Origin: Rhizobium subbaraonis | GTDB taxonomy: Bacteria; Pseudomonadota; Alphaproteobacteria; Rhizobiales; Rhizobiaceae | Assembly: GCF_900220975.1 (NCBI RefSeq) | Contig: NZ_OBQD01000011.1 | Span: 124,001 to 188,000, forward strand | Direction of reading: 5' to 3' | Length of the DNA stretch: 64,000 nucleotides | Part shown: in pieces, positions 57,203-64,000 of the stretch | Layout: each line of letters opens with the position of its first letter | How positions within the stretch are numbered: the stretch's first letter is position 1 | Translations under genes and position numbers: made by a program | Notes under the pieces: generated by a model | The model's database searches: none | What the model saw: the letters and a program-made list of their open reading frames with translations, nothing else | What the model was told of the DNA's origin: nothing

Positions 57203-58297
57203 ATGCGCCGTGCGTCGGCAAGCATTGGAGCAGCCACGGTGTTCGCTGCCTCCTTCCTGGCGAATGCGGCACATGCCGATAGCGGGCCGCGCCTGCTTGT
57301 CGACGTCAACACGCTGAAGGTGATCGAGCACCGCGATGCGTTTCGCAAGTGGTACCCGGCTTCGCTGACCAAGCTGATGACGGCCTACACCGTGTTCCGG
57401 GCGATCAAGGCTGGCGAGATCACGCTCGATACGCCCGTCGTGATGACGAAGAATGCGGCGGCGGAACCGCCGAGCAAGATGTATTTCAAGCCGGGGCAGG
57501 CGCTCACGCTGGACAGCGCGCTGAAGATCATGCTGGTCAAGTCGGCGAACGACGTATCAGTGGCGATCGCCGAGGCGGTCGCGGGCTCCGAGCAGGCCTT
57601 CATCGGTCGCATGAACGCGGAAGCGGCCCGCATTGGGATGAGCTCCTCACATTTCATCAATCCCAACGGCCTGCCGGGCAAGGGGCAGTACACGACTGCG
57701 CGTGACCTCGCAGTGCTTGCCGTGATGCTGAAGCGCGAGTTCCCGCAGTATGCGTCCTATTTTTCGCTGGAAGGCTTCACCACGGGCAAGAAGCAATATT
57801 CGAACTACAACATGCTGATCGGCCGCTTCGACGGGGCCGACGGCATGAAGACGGGCTTCATCTGCGCCTCCGGCTTCAATCAGGTTTCTTCGGCGGTTCG
57901 AAACGGCCGCAGCGTGGTCTCCGTCGTGCTCGGCGAGGAAAGCTTGGGCGCGCGGGCGGACGAATCGGCGAGAATGTTGCAGAAGGGCCTGACCGAGCGC
58001 GGCGGCGGGCCGACGCTTGCCGGGCTTGCCCCCTATGGCGACACCACACAGGTCGCCGACATCTCGCAGCAGATTTGCAACCAGCATGCGGCCAAGGTGC
58101 GCAGCGAAGGCCGCGACGAGGCCGGCCGCCAGAAGCTGCTGTCGCCGTATATCCATGAGATGAATCGCCCTCCGCGTTATGTCTTTGCCGGCCTGATCGC
58201 CGGCGGCACCGCAAAGGCTGGTGCAAACGAGCAGGCCTCGGCGGATATGGGCGACGGCGGCAACGTTCCGATCCCCGTCCCCCGTCCGACCTTCTAA
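57203..58297 (+). CDS. D-alanyl-D-alanine carboxypeptidase (low-molecular-mass penicillin-binding protein)
   Basis: Periplasmic DD-carboxypeptidase trimming peptidoglycan stem peptides; 364 residues from ATG 57203. A signal peptide ends near AHADSG (residue 26). All three active-site motifs are present: SLTK (nucleophile Ser-54), SAN in VKSANDVS and KTG in DGMKTGFICASG. The C-terminal region after about residue 260 is less conserved and Pro/Gly-rich at the end (VPIPVPRPTF), without a clear amphipathic membrane anchor. Starts at TTG 57182 (GAGGATAGG ahead) or 57119 are possible. CobW follows 14 bp later. Confidence 0.92.
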   Translation: MRRASASIGAATVFAASFLANAAHADSGPRLLVDVNTLKVIEHRDAFRKWYPASLTKLMTAYTVFRAIKAGEITLDTPVVMTKNAAAEPPSKMYFKPGQALTLDSALKIMLVKSANDVSVAIAEAVAGSEQAFIGRMNAEAARIGMSSSHFINPNGLPGKGQYTTARDLAVLAVMLKREFPQYASYFSLEGFTTGKKQYSNYNMLIGRFDGADGMKTGFICASGFNQVSSAVRNGRSVVSVVLGEESLGARADESARMLQKGLTERGGGPTLAGLAPYGDTTQVADISQQICNQHAAKVRSEGRDEAGRQKLLSPYIHEMNRPPRYVFAGLIAGGTAKAGANEQASADMGDGGNVPIPVPRPTF

Positions 58298-58311
58298 GAC
58301 AGGATATCGAC

Positions 58312-59490
58312 ATGTCTGTTGCCGAGCGCACCGTTCCGGTCACGATTCTGACCGGATTTCTCGGTGCGGGAAAGACGACGCTCCTGAACCGGATGCTCAA
58401 GCATCCGGACCTGACAGATACCGCCGTCATCATCAACGAATTCGGCGAGGTCGGCATCGATCATCTTCTGGTCGAGCGCTCGAGTGACGGCATCATCGAG
58501 CTGGCCGACGGCTGCCTGTGCTGCACCATTCGCGGCGAACTCGTGGATACCCTGGCCGACCTGATGGACCGCATGCAGACCGGCAAGATCAGGCCGCTGA
58601 AGCGGGTGGTGATCGAGACCACAGGCCTTGCCGATCCTGCGCCGGTGATCCAGGCTGTGATCGGCAATCCGGTGATCGCGCATTCGTTCCGTCTCGACGG
58701 GGTCGTCACGCTGGTCGACGCCGTGAACGGGCTGGCAACGCTCTCCAATCATCCCGAATCGGTCAAGCAGGCCGCGGTCGCCGACCGCCTGGTGCTGAGC
58801 AAGGCAACCCTTTGCGATGAGGAGACGGTCTCCGCGCTGAAACGGGCGCTGTTCGACCTCAATCCGCGGGCCATGATCGTCGACGGCGACGATCCTGCCG
58901 CAACCGGCCCATCGCTTCTCGCCTGCGGGCTCTTCGATCCCGGCTCGAAGATTGCCGATGTCGGCCGCTGGCTCAATGACGAAGCGGGACACGACCAGCA
59001 CGGCCACCATCACCACGAACATGACCATTCCCACGAGCACGGGCATGCCCACGATGAAGCCCATGGCGGCCGGCACGGCCACCAGCACGCTCATGATGTG
59101 AACCGCCACAGCGCCTCGATCCGCTCCTATGCGATCGTGCACGACCGGCCGATCGATCCCATGGCGCTCGACATGTTCGTCGATCTTTTGCGTTCCGCGC
59201 ATGGCGAGAAGCTTCTGCGGATGAAGGCGATCGTGGCGTTGTCGGACAATCCGGAACGGCCGGTGATCCTGCATGGTGTGCAGGCCGTGTTCCATCCACC
59301 GCAGCGTCTTGCCGCCTGGCCCGACCCGGCCGACCGGCGTACGCGCATGGTGCTGATTACCGACGACCTGCCAGAAGCGTTCGTGCGGGATCTGTTCGAT
59401 GCGTTCGTCGGAACGCCGCGCGTCGATCGGCCGGATCGAGCGGCGCTGGAGGACAATCCGCTCGCGGTCCCGGGCATGCGCATGCGCTGA
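58312..59490 (+). CDS. CobW/COG0523-family metal-chaperone GTPase with histidine-rich linker
   Basis: A G3E-family P-loop GTPase of 392 residues. Walker A GFLGAGKT is at residues 15-22 and the metal-binding CxCC motif in GCLCCT near 65-70. A long His/Glu/Asp-rich stretch near residues 225-262 separates the GTPase from the C-terminal CobW domain (about 275-392). Such proteins deliver zinc or cobalt; the histidine stretch fits a zinc or nickel chaperone. Start ATG 58312 is 14 bp after the carboxypeptidase stop, so the two may be co-transcribed. No cobalamin genes are near, and the name cobW would be premature. Confidence 0.92.
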   Translation: MSVAERTVPVTILTGFLGAGKTTLLNRMLKHPDLTDTAVIINEFGEVGIDHLLVERSSDGIIELADGCLCCTIRGELVDTLADLMDRMQTGKIRPLKRVVIETTGLADPAPVIQAVIGNPVIAHSFRLDGVVTLVDAVNGLATLSNHPESVKQAAVADRLVLSKATLCDEETVSALKRALFDLNPRAMIVDGDDPAATGPSLLACGLFDPGSKIADVGRWLNDEAGHDQHGHHHHEHDHSHEHGHAHDEAHGGRHGHQHAHDVNRHSASIRSYAIVHDRPIDPMALDMFVDLLRSAHGEKLLRMKAIVALSDNPERPVILHGVQAVFHPPQRLAAWPDPADRRTRMVLITDDLPEAFVRDLFDAFVGTPRVDRPDRAALEDNPLAVPGMRMR

Positions 59491-59505
59491 ACCGGCCGCG
59501 CCGGT
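59491..59505 (+). terminator. Short hairpin at the end of the CobW-type gene
   Basis: ACCGGC (59491-59496), CGC and GCCGGT (59500-59505) form a 6-bp stem directly after the stop codon in the gap between convergent genes. No T-run; weak evidence for termination. Confidence 0.3.
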
Positions 59506-59541
59506 CGGGCTTGGCCCGCAGCTCTTATGAAACCGATTGCG

Positions 59542-60582
59542 TCACTGCTTCCAGGTGACGCCGACAAACGTTCCGGACTCCTTGTCCGGGCGGTCGTATG
59601 CGACCGTCGCCCCGAGATTGAGCGCCATGGCGTTGATCAGGCGGGTACCGAGGCCCGTCCCTTTGGGGCGCTCCTTGCGATCATGGCCGACCCCGTCGTC
59701 CTCGACGGTAAGATGGTAGCTGTCGTCGCCTTTCTTTCCTAGCACGACGCGTACCTCGCCGCAGCCGTCGGGATAGGCGTATTTCGCAGCGTTGGTCAGA
59801 AGTTCGGTCAGGATCACGCCAAGCGACACGGCCTTGTCGGCTGTCGTGGCGATATTGGCGATATCGGAGCGGACCGTAATGGCGTTTGCAAATCCGCTGC
59901 CGCGCTGAAATTCGGCGATGATGGAACTCATGTAGGCACCCAGTTCCACCGCCTCGACATTGTCGGAGGTGTAGAGGCTGCGATGAACGCCGGCGATCGC
60001 TGAAATCCGGCTCTGGGTTTCCGCGAGCGCCGTCCTCGTCTCCTCGCTCGTTGCGATCTGCACCTGCATGCGGATCATCGCCGATACGAGAGACAGGCTG
60101 TTTGCGATGCGATGGTTCATCTCCGACAGCAGAAGCTCAGCCCGCTCCTTGGCGATCAGGAGCTGCCGATCTGCTTCCTCCTTCGCCTTGCGCAGGCGCG
60201 CGTTCTCCAGGGCCTGCTCCAGGGCGCTGGCAAGCAGCGGGAAGAAATCGTCGGTGGCGGATTTCATCACATAGTCGGCCGCCCCGCCCTTCAGCGCCTT
60301 GATCGCGACTTCGGCGTCGCTGGAACCGGTCACGTACAGGATCGGTGCCTTGGACCGACTTTCGGCGACCGCTTCGAGGAAGTTCAATCCGGTCTGGTTC
60401 TCGAAATGGTGGTCGAGGACGACGGCTGCGAATTCCTCGGCGCCGAAAAGATCGAGGCCGGCCGAAATCGAGGGGGCATGCACGACCTCGAAGTCGCTGC
60501 GGGCGAGCACCTTGCTCGCCAGCCGCGCCAGCGCCGGGTCGTCGTCGACGTAGAGAACACGAACTTTGCGACTTGCCGTCAT
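59542..60582 (-). CDS. Receiver-HisKA_2 (HWE-like) sensor kinase
   Basis: A 346-residue protein with an N-terminal receiver domain (residues 6-125; VLYVDDDPALARL and phospho-acceptor in AVVLDHHFENQTG). A coiled coil (about 130-160) leads to a HisKA_2 dimerisation/phosphotransfer region (ERAELLLSEMNHRIANSLSL, His in NHR). A HATPase domain follows (LTELLTNAAKYAYPDG; VEDDGVGHD; GTGLGTRLINAMA). It is cytoplasmic. The receiver input and the 4-bp overlap with the upstream receiver gene indicate the final stage of a phosphorelay. Kinases of this class often feed the alphaproteobacterial general stress response, but no PhyR or NepR is in the window. Confidence 0.9.
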   Translation of the reverse strand: MTASRKVRVLYVDDDPALARLASKVLARSDFEVVHAPSISAGLDLFGAEEFAAVVLDHHFENQTGLNFLEAVAESRSKAPILYVTGSSDAEVAIKALKGGAADYVMKSATDDFFPLLASALEQALENARLRKAKEEADRQLLIAKERAELLLSEMNHRIANSLSLVSAMIRMQVQIATSEETRTALAETQSRISAIAGVHRSLYTSDNVEAVELGAYMSSIIAEFQRGSGFANAITVRSDIANIATTADKAVSLGVILTELLTNAAKYAYPDGCGEVRVVLGKKGDDSYHLTVEDDGVGHDRKERPKGTGLGTRLINAMALNLGATVAYDRPDKESGTFVGVTWKQ

Positions 60583-61016
60583 GGAACCTGTATCACTGAG
60601 AAAAAGAGCCCGAGATTGCGGATCGCGGTTGCGAAACCCTCATAGTCGACGGGCTTTGTTATGTAGACGTTGGCGCCGAGATCATAGCATTTCTGGATCT
60701 CGCGCTCGTCGTCGGTTGTGGTCAGGACGACGACGGGCAGGCGGCGTGAATGCTCGTTGCTCTTGATCTGCTGAAGGATGTCGATGCCGGACATGTCCGG
60801 CAGGTTCAGGTCGAGCAGGACCAGCAGATAGCGGTCTTTGTTGGCCACACCGTCGCGCTTCTCGCCGAGAATGAAGTCCAGCGCCTGGCTGCCAAGGGTG
60901 AACGGCACGATCTCATTGTGAACGCCGGCGCGGCGGACGTTCTTTTCGATGAGGCGCGCATGGCCCTCGTCGTCCTCGATCATGACGATGGTGACTTCCT
61001 GACCGGTGGCTTTCAT
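60579..61016 (-). CDS. Stand-alone response regulator (Rcp1-like)
   Basis: A 145-residue single-domain receiver with no output domain. Acidic pocket IEDDEGHARLIEKNVRRAG, phospho-Asp in LVLLDLNLPDMSG, conserved Thr in VVVLTTTDD and Lys in YITKPVDYEGF. The first helix is similar to the cyanobacterial Rcp1 type that partners with histidine kinases. It overlaps the upstream kinase by 1 bp (TAATG) and the downstream receiver-kinase by 4 bp (ATGA). It is therefore a likely shuttle between the two. Confidence 0.93.
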   Translation of the reverse strand: MKATGQEVTIVMIEDDEGHARLIEKNVRRAGVHNEIVPFTLGSQALDFILGEKRDGVANKDRYLLVLLDLNLPDMSGIDILQQIKSNEHSRRLPVVVLTTTDDEREIQKCYDLGANVYITKPVDYEGFATAIRNLGLFFSVIQVP

Positions 61017-62506
61017 TACTCGTTACTCCTGAAAACTTTGGTGAGATCGGTCGGCAGCGTGAGCATGAACGTGCTTCCGCGGCCCAGTTCGGACTCCACC
61101 GTAACGTCTCCACCCAAATTCCGTATTAACGAACGTACATGTGCCAGGCCGATTCCCTCACCCGGCTGGTCCTGTGCGCCCGCGCGGCGAAAGAGCTCGA
61201 AGACGCGCTCCAGATCCTGCTCGCCGATGCCGCGGCCATTGTCCGTCACGGCGATCCTGACCTGTCGCGGACCATGCGGGCGAAGCGCGATCGAAAGCGT
61301 CAGCGGCCGGCCGGGCATCTGGTACTTCACCGCATTGTCGAACAGATTGCCGAAAATCTGCTCCAGGGAAAAGCGGTCTGTGACGATAGCGCCGAAATGG
61401 CCGGAGATGGTCGCCTTGCCGCCCTGTTCGCTCAGCTGGTGCTGCACGGACGCGACGCTGGCCTCGATCAGCGCCTTCACGTCGATGCGTTCGGGCTGCA
61501 GCTTGCGCCGTCCGTCGCGCGAGATTTTCAGGATCGCGTTGATCAGCGCATCCATCTTGCGGGTCGAGGAGCGGATGAAGCCCATCGCTTCCGGCAGGTC
61601 CTCGGTGACGGCGAGCCGGGCCTCGCGGATATCGTCTTCGCTGGGTGTACGCTCGTCCGCAATCACATAGGCCGTGACGGCCTTCATTGATGTCTCCAGC
61701 TCGCTCAGGAAGCCCATGATATTGACCAAAGGCGCACGCAGGTCGTGGGTGACGATGTAAGCGAAGCGCTGGATCTCCTGGTTGGCGCGGATGAGGTCCT
61801 GCGTCCGCTCGTTGACCCGCTCTTCCAGTCCCGCATTGAGCGCGATGACTTCCTCCCGTGCCCGGGCCAGATCGCGCACGTGCTGGAAAATGACCAGAAC
61901 CGCACCGCCGAGTACGGTGATAATGGCAATGGCGCCGCCGATCGTGACCCATTGCAGATTCTCCGCCGCTGCAAGCTGCCTCTCGATCAACACGCGCAGC
62001 TGGTCGTCGGTGTGTTCCAGAAATCCGTTGAGAATTTCCCGGATGCGGTTCATCAGTTGCAGGCCGGCATCCGTGCCCAAGAGCGCATAGGCCTCATCGA
62101 ACCTGCCCTGCTCCGTCAGGCTCACGCTATTGGCCAGCTCGGCCATCTTGCCGTCGACGGCGCGCTTCAGTTCGTCCAGTTGCGACGCGTAGTCGGGCCG
62201 GGAACGGAGATTTTCCTCCAGCGTCTTCCACCGTGCGGGCAGGTCTGCGACGGCCTTGTCGTAGGGCGCAAGATAGGATTTTTCCCGGGAGAGAAGGTAG
62301 CCGCGCTGCCCCGTCTCGGCGTCCTGTACCGTCGTCAGCACGCCGATGATGGCGCTTCGGATGCGGCGAAGGGAGGCAGTCTCGTCGGAATAGGACCGGT
62401 TGACTTCGACGAGCCACAGGGAATAGCCGACGATGCCCAGAAGAAGGAGGATGCCCAGACCCAGCATGAGCAGGCTTGAGCGAAGAAATGCGGCCGATGA
62501 GGTCAT
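61016..62506 (-). CDS. CHASE3-domain membrane sensor histidine kinase
   Basis: A 496-residue inner-membrane kinase. Membrane segment one is LLMLGLGILLLLGIVGYSLW (about 13-32). A CHASE3-type periplasmic domain follows (TVQDAETGQRGYLLSREKSYLAPY), then segment two (VTIGGAIAIITVLGGAVLVI, about 193-212). A coiled coil leads to HisKA (FAYIVTHDLRAPLVNIMGFL, phospho-His in THDLRAP) and HATPase (NLFDNAVKYQMPGRP; VTDNGRGIG; GEGIGLAHVRSLI). The ligand is unknown. It starts the three-gene signalling operon, and its stop overlaps the next gene. Confidence 0.93.
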   Translation of the reverse strand: MTSSAAFLRSSLLMLGLGILLLLGIVGYSLWLVEVNRSYSDETASLRRIRSAIIGVLTTVQDAETGQRGYLLSREKSYLAPYDKAVADLPARWKTLEENLRSRPDYASQLDELKRAVDGKMAELANSVSLTEQGRFDEAYALLGTDAGLQLMNRIREILNGFLEHTDDQLRVLIERQLAAAENLQWVTIGGAIAIITVLGGAVLVIFQHVRDLARAREEVIALNAGLEERVNERTQDLIRANQEIQRFAYIVTHDLRAPLVNIMGFLSELETSMKAVTAYVIADERTPSEDDIREARLAVTEDLPEAMGFIRSSTRKMDALINAILKISRDGRRKLQPERIDVKALIEASVASVQHQLSEQGGKATISGHFGAIVTDRFSLEQIFGNLFDNAVKYQMPGRPLTLSIALRPHGPRQVRIAVTDNGRGIGEQDLERVFELFRRAGAQDQPGEGIGLAHVRSLIRNLGGDVTVESELGRGSTFMLTLPTDLTKVFRSNE

Positions 62507-62593
62507 GAATGTTCCTGCAAGTGTCGTGGGCGACTGTACACAGGCGCAGCGGGATCGGATAGCGCCAATGAAACCATAGCGCCATGGCCTGTG

Positions 62594-62845
62594 TCAGGGT
62601 GCGTTGCCTTTGCGGATCAGGAAGCGGTGGCCGCCGTCGATGCGCTCGTCCGCCTCGAGCGTATGGCCGTACTCGTTGCAGAAATGCGGGATATCGATCA
62701 CGGCCAGCGGGTCGGTGGTCTCGATCCAGAGCGAGGCGCCGGTGGGCAGTTGCTCCAAGCGCTTGCGCGTCCTCAGCACCGGCAACGGGCATTTCAGCCC
62801 CTTGAGGTCATAGACATCGCCCGCGCCGCTCGCGCCCGCGGTCAT
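62594..62845 (-). CDS. TusA/SirA-family sulfur carrier-like protein
   Basis: An 83-residue TusA-fold protein with the active cysteine in LKGLKCPLPVLRTRKRLEQL near residue 20. It ends with the family's GGHRFLIRKG. In E. coli TusA relays sulfur for tRNA thiouridine, but many homologues serve other sulfur or redox roles, so no symbol is given. Its start overlaps the stop of the upstream L,D-transpeptidase gene by 4 bp, implying coupling. Confidence 0.9.
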   Translation of the reverse strand: MTAGASGAGDVYDLKGLKCPLPVLRTRKRLEQLPTGASLWIETTDPLAVIDIPHFCNEYGHTLEADERIDGGHRFLIRKGNAP

Positions 62846-64000
62846 TGCTTCTTCCAGAATTTCCAGAAGGGGACCTTCTCCGACCCGCTCGCGTCCGCCG
62901 TCGTTTCCGCAGGCGCGGCGCCTTCGCTACCTTCGGCGCCGGCAATGGAGTCGGCGGTCGCAGCCGGCGCCGATTGGGGCACTGCGGGCTGTTCCTGCTG
63001 CCGGGGCGCGGGCGCAACGGCGCCTGTGGTCGCGGTGGAGTCGGTGGCTGTGGAGTCGGCGGCGGTGGTCGGGGGGGCGTCGGCGGTGCTGCTTTGAGTC
63101 GGGTTGGCGGCCGGGGCAGCAGCACCTGTCGTCGCAGTCGCCGTGGCTTCGCCGGAGGCGCCGGACGCTGCGGTGCCCTTGCTGGACCAGAGCTTCCAGA
63201 ACGGCTTCTTCGCCGCTTCGGCTTCCGCTTGGACGGAGGCCAGGCCGGGATTGGCGATCGGGACGGCCACGTCGGTCCCTGCCGTCTGCTGCGCCTTCTG
63301 CGCGGCGACGTCGTCTGCAAGCTTCTTCAGCTCGGCTGCCTTGCGCGCCTCTTCCTGCTGCTTGGCCCTCTCGGCCATCTCAATCTTGCGCTGCGCTTCC
63401 TCTTCGGCCCTCTTCTTCTGGGCTTCGATCTCGCGCACCGTCATGAGCTTGCCGGCATCGATCGAGTTGCCGGTCGGCGCATAGGCGAGTTCGCGGCCCT
63501 TGCGCTTGTCGGCGACGATGGCCTTGCGCTGGGCTTCCGACGGCTCCAGCCACACGGTGCCGTCGTACTTCTTCATGGCCTTGGTATATTCGGCCGCATA
63601 GGACTTCTCGCGGGCTGCCAGGGCTGCCTGCAATTGCGGCGCGGTGGAAATCCCCTCGCACTGGCCGCCGGTGAACGGAGTCCCGTCCGCCTTCACCTGA
63701 TTGAAAACATATTTCTTGTCGCAGACGGCGACTTCGGGCGGGCGCTTGGTCAGCTGGAAATGGTCGTAGCCGACCTTCAGCATCTTCCAGAATTCGATGT
63801 TCGGATTGTCGCGGTGGCGCGCCATGTTCTCCGCGGTCATGCGGAAGGGATACGCCTGGAGCTGGATCGTCTTCTGTCCGCCTTTGAAGGCGTCGCGGGC
63901 GAACGCGAAGATCTCGATGATCTGCTCGTCGGTCATGGAATAGCAGCCGGATGACGAGCATGCCCCATGGATCATCAGATTGGTGCCGAAGAAGCCGTTG
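62842..64000 (-). CDS. L,D-transpeptidase (YkuD/YafK-like), N-terminus beyond window
   Basis: The visible 385 residues run from the window edge to the stop at 62842. They begin NGFFGTNLMIHGACSSSGCY, the YkuD-type HG-x(n)-SxGC active-site region with catalytic Cys, so the catalytic domain is mostly cut off. Residues after about 140 form an Arg/Lys/Glu/Ala coiled coil (EIEAQKKRAEEEAQRKIEMA), then a long Ala/Thr/Pro-rich tail. PFWKLW and PFWKFWKKQ occur as a repeated aromatic motif, the second at the very C-terminus. It should act in the periplasm on peptidoglycan cross-links or lipoprotein attachment. Confidence 0.88.
   Translation of the reverse strand, partial: NGFFGTNLMIHGACSSSGCYSMTDEQIIEIFAFARDAFKGGQKTIQLQAYPFRMTAENMARHRDNPNIEFWKMLKVGYDHFQLTKRPPEVAVCDKKYVFNQVKADGTPFTGGQCEGISTAPQLQAALAAREKSYAAEYTKAMKKYDGTVWLEPSEAQRKAIVADKRKGRELAYAPTGNSIDAGKLMTVREIEAQKKRAEEEAQRKIEMAERAKQQEEARKAAELKKLADDVAAQKAQQTAGTDVAVPIANPGLASVQAEAEAAKKPFWKLWSSKGTAASGASGEATATATTGAAAPAANPTQSSTADAPPTTAADSTATDSTATTGAVAPAPRQQEQPAVPQSAPAATADSIAGAEGSEGAAPAETTADASGSEKVPFWKFWKKQ

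Overview
The window is a 64 kb, GC-rich, densely coded chromosomal segment of an alphaproteobacterium, most likely a member of the Rhizobiaceae (Rhizobium/Ensifer/Shinella-like). The evidence is the atpAGDC order with an Ala/Lys-rich beta-subunit N-terminus, a complete glpD-glpSTPQUV glycerol-uptake operon of the type described in Rhizobium leguminosarum, hemA of the C4 (Shemin) pathway, a PAS-PAS cytoplasmic chemoreceptor, short palindromic intergenic elements resembling rhizobial RIME repeats, and an Arg-CCT tRNA of alphaproteobacterial type. The genus was not determined. I see no integrase, transposase, phage gene or CRISPR array.

Layout. 1-4.3 kb: the 3' part of the ATP synthase F1 operon (atpA partial, atpG, atpD, atpC) closed by a strong terminator. 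4.5-5.9 kb: bifunctional mannose-1-phosphate guanylyltransferase/isomerase. 5.9-7.5 kb: a metallophosphatase and an unknown membrane-anchored protein. 7.7-12.6 kb: a LysR regulator divergent from an iron alcohol dehydrogenase, an aldehyde dehydrogenase and an enolase-superfamily acid-sugar-dehydratase-like enzyme, which together look like an uncharacterised catabolic route. 12.9-21.5 kb: glycerol uptake and oxidation (glpV, U, Q, P, T, S, D and the repressor glpR), with strong candidate GlpR operators. 21.7-24 kb: SDR enzyme, ArsR regulator and an acrylyl-CoA-reductase-like enzyme. 24.1-31.4 kb: LysR regulator and the soluble NAD-dependent molybdenum formate dehydrogenase operon fdsGBA-fdhD-fdsD, interrupted by a RIME-like repeat between fdsB and fdsA.

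31.4-36 kb: ICMT-like methyltransferase, alpha/beta hydrolase, a soluble double-PAS chemoreceptor and CheW. 36.1-38.9 kb: arginine catabolism (rocD, rocF) with a divergent Lrp/AsnC regulator. 39-46.7 kb: outer-membrane assembly pair TamB/TamA. 47 kb: glycine-zipper lipoprotein. 47.7-51.4 kb: coxSLM, a form II carbon-monoxide-dehydrogenase-like molybdenum hydroxylase. 51.7-54.1 kb: hemA (with a candidate FixK/FNR box) convergent with dxr. 54.3-55.5 kb: META-MliC protein and a small unknown protein. 55.7 kb: tRNA-Arg(CCT). 55.9-59.5 kb: M20 amidohydrolase, D-Ala-D-Ala carboxypeptidase and a His-rich CobW-type GTPase. 59.5-62.5 kb: a tightly overlapped three-gene signalling module (CHASE3 histidine kinase, stand-alone receiver, receiver-HisKA_2 kinase). 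62.6-64 kb: TusA-like protein and a truncated L,D-transpeptidase.

Nothing here is clearly a new defence or mobile system. The least explained pieces are the alcohol/aldehyde dehydrogenase-dehydratase cluster, the phosphorelay module, the stand-alone form II cox genes and two unknown proteins. All functional calls come from reading motifs by eye; no database search was run.
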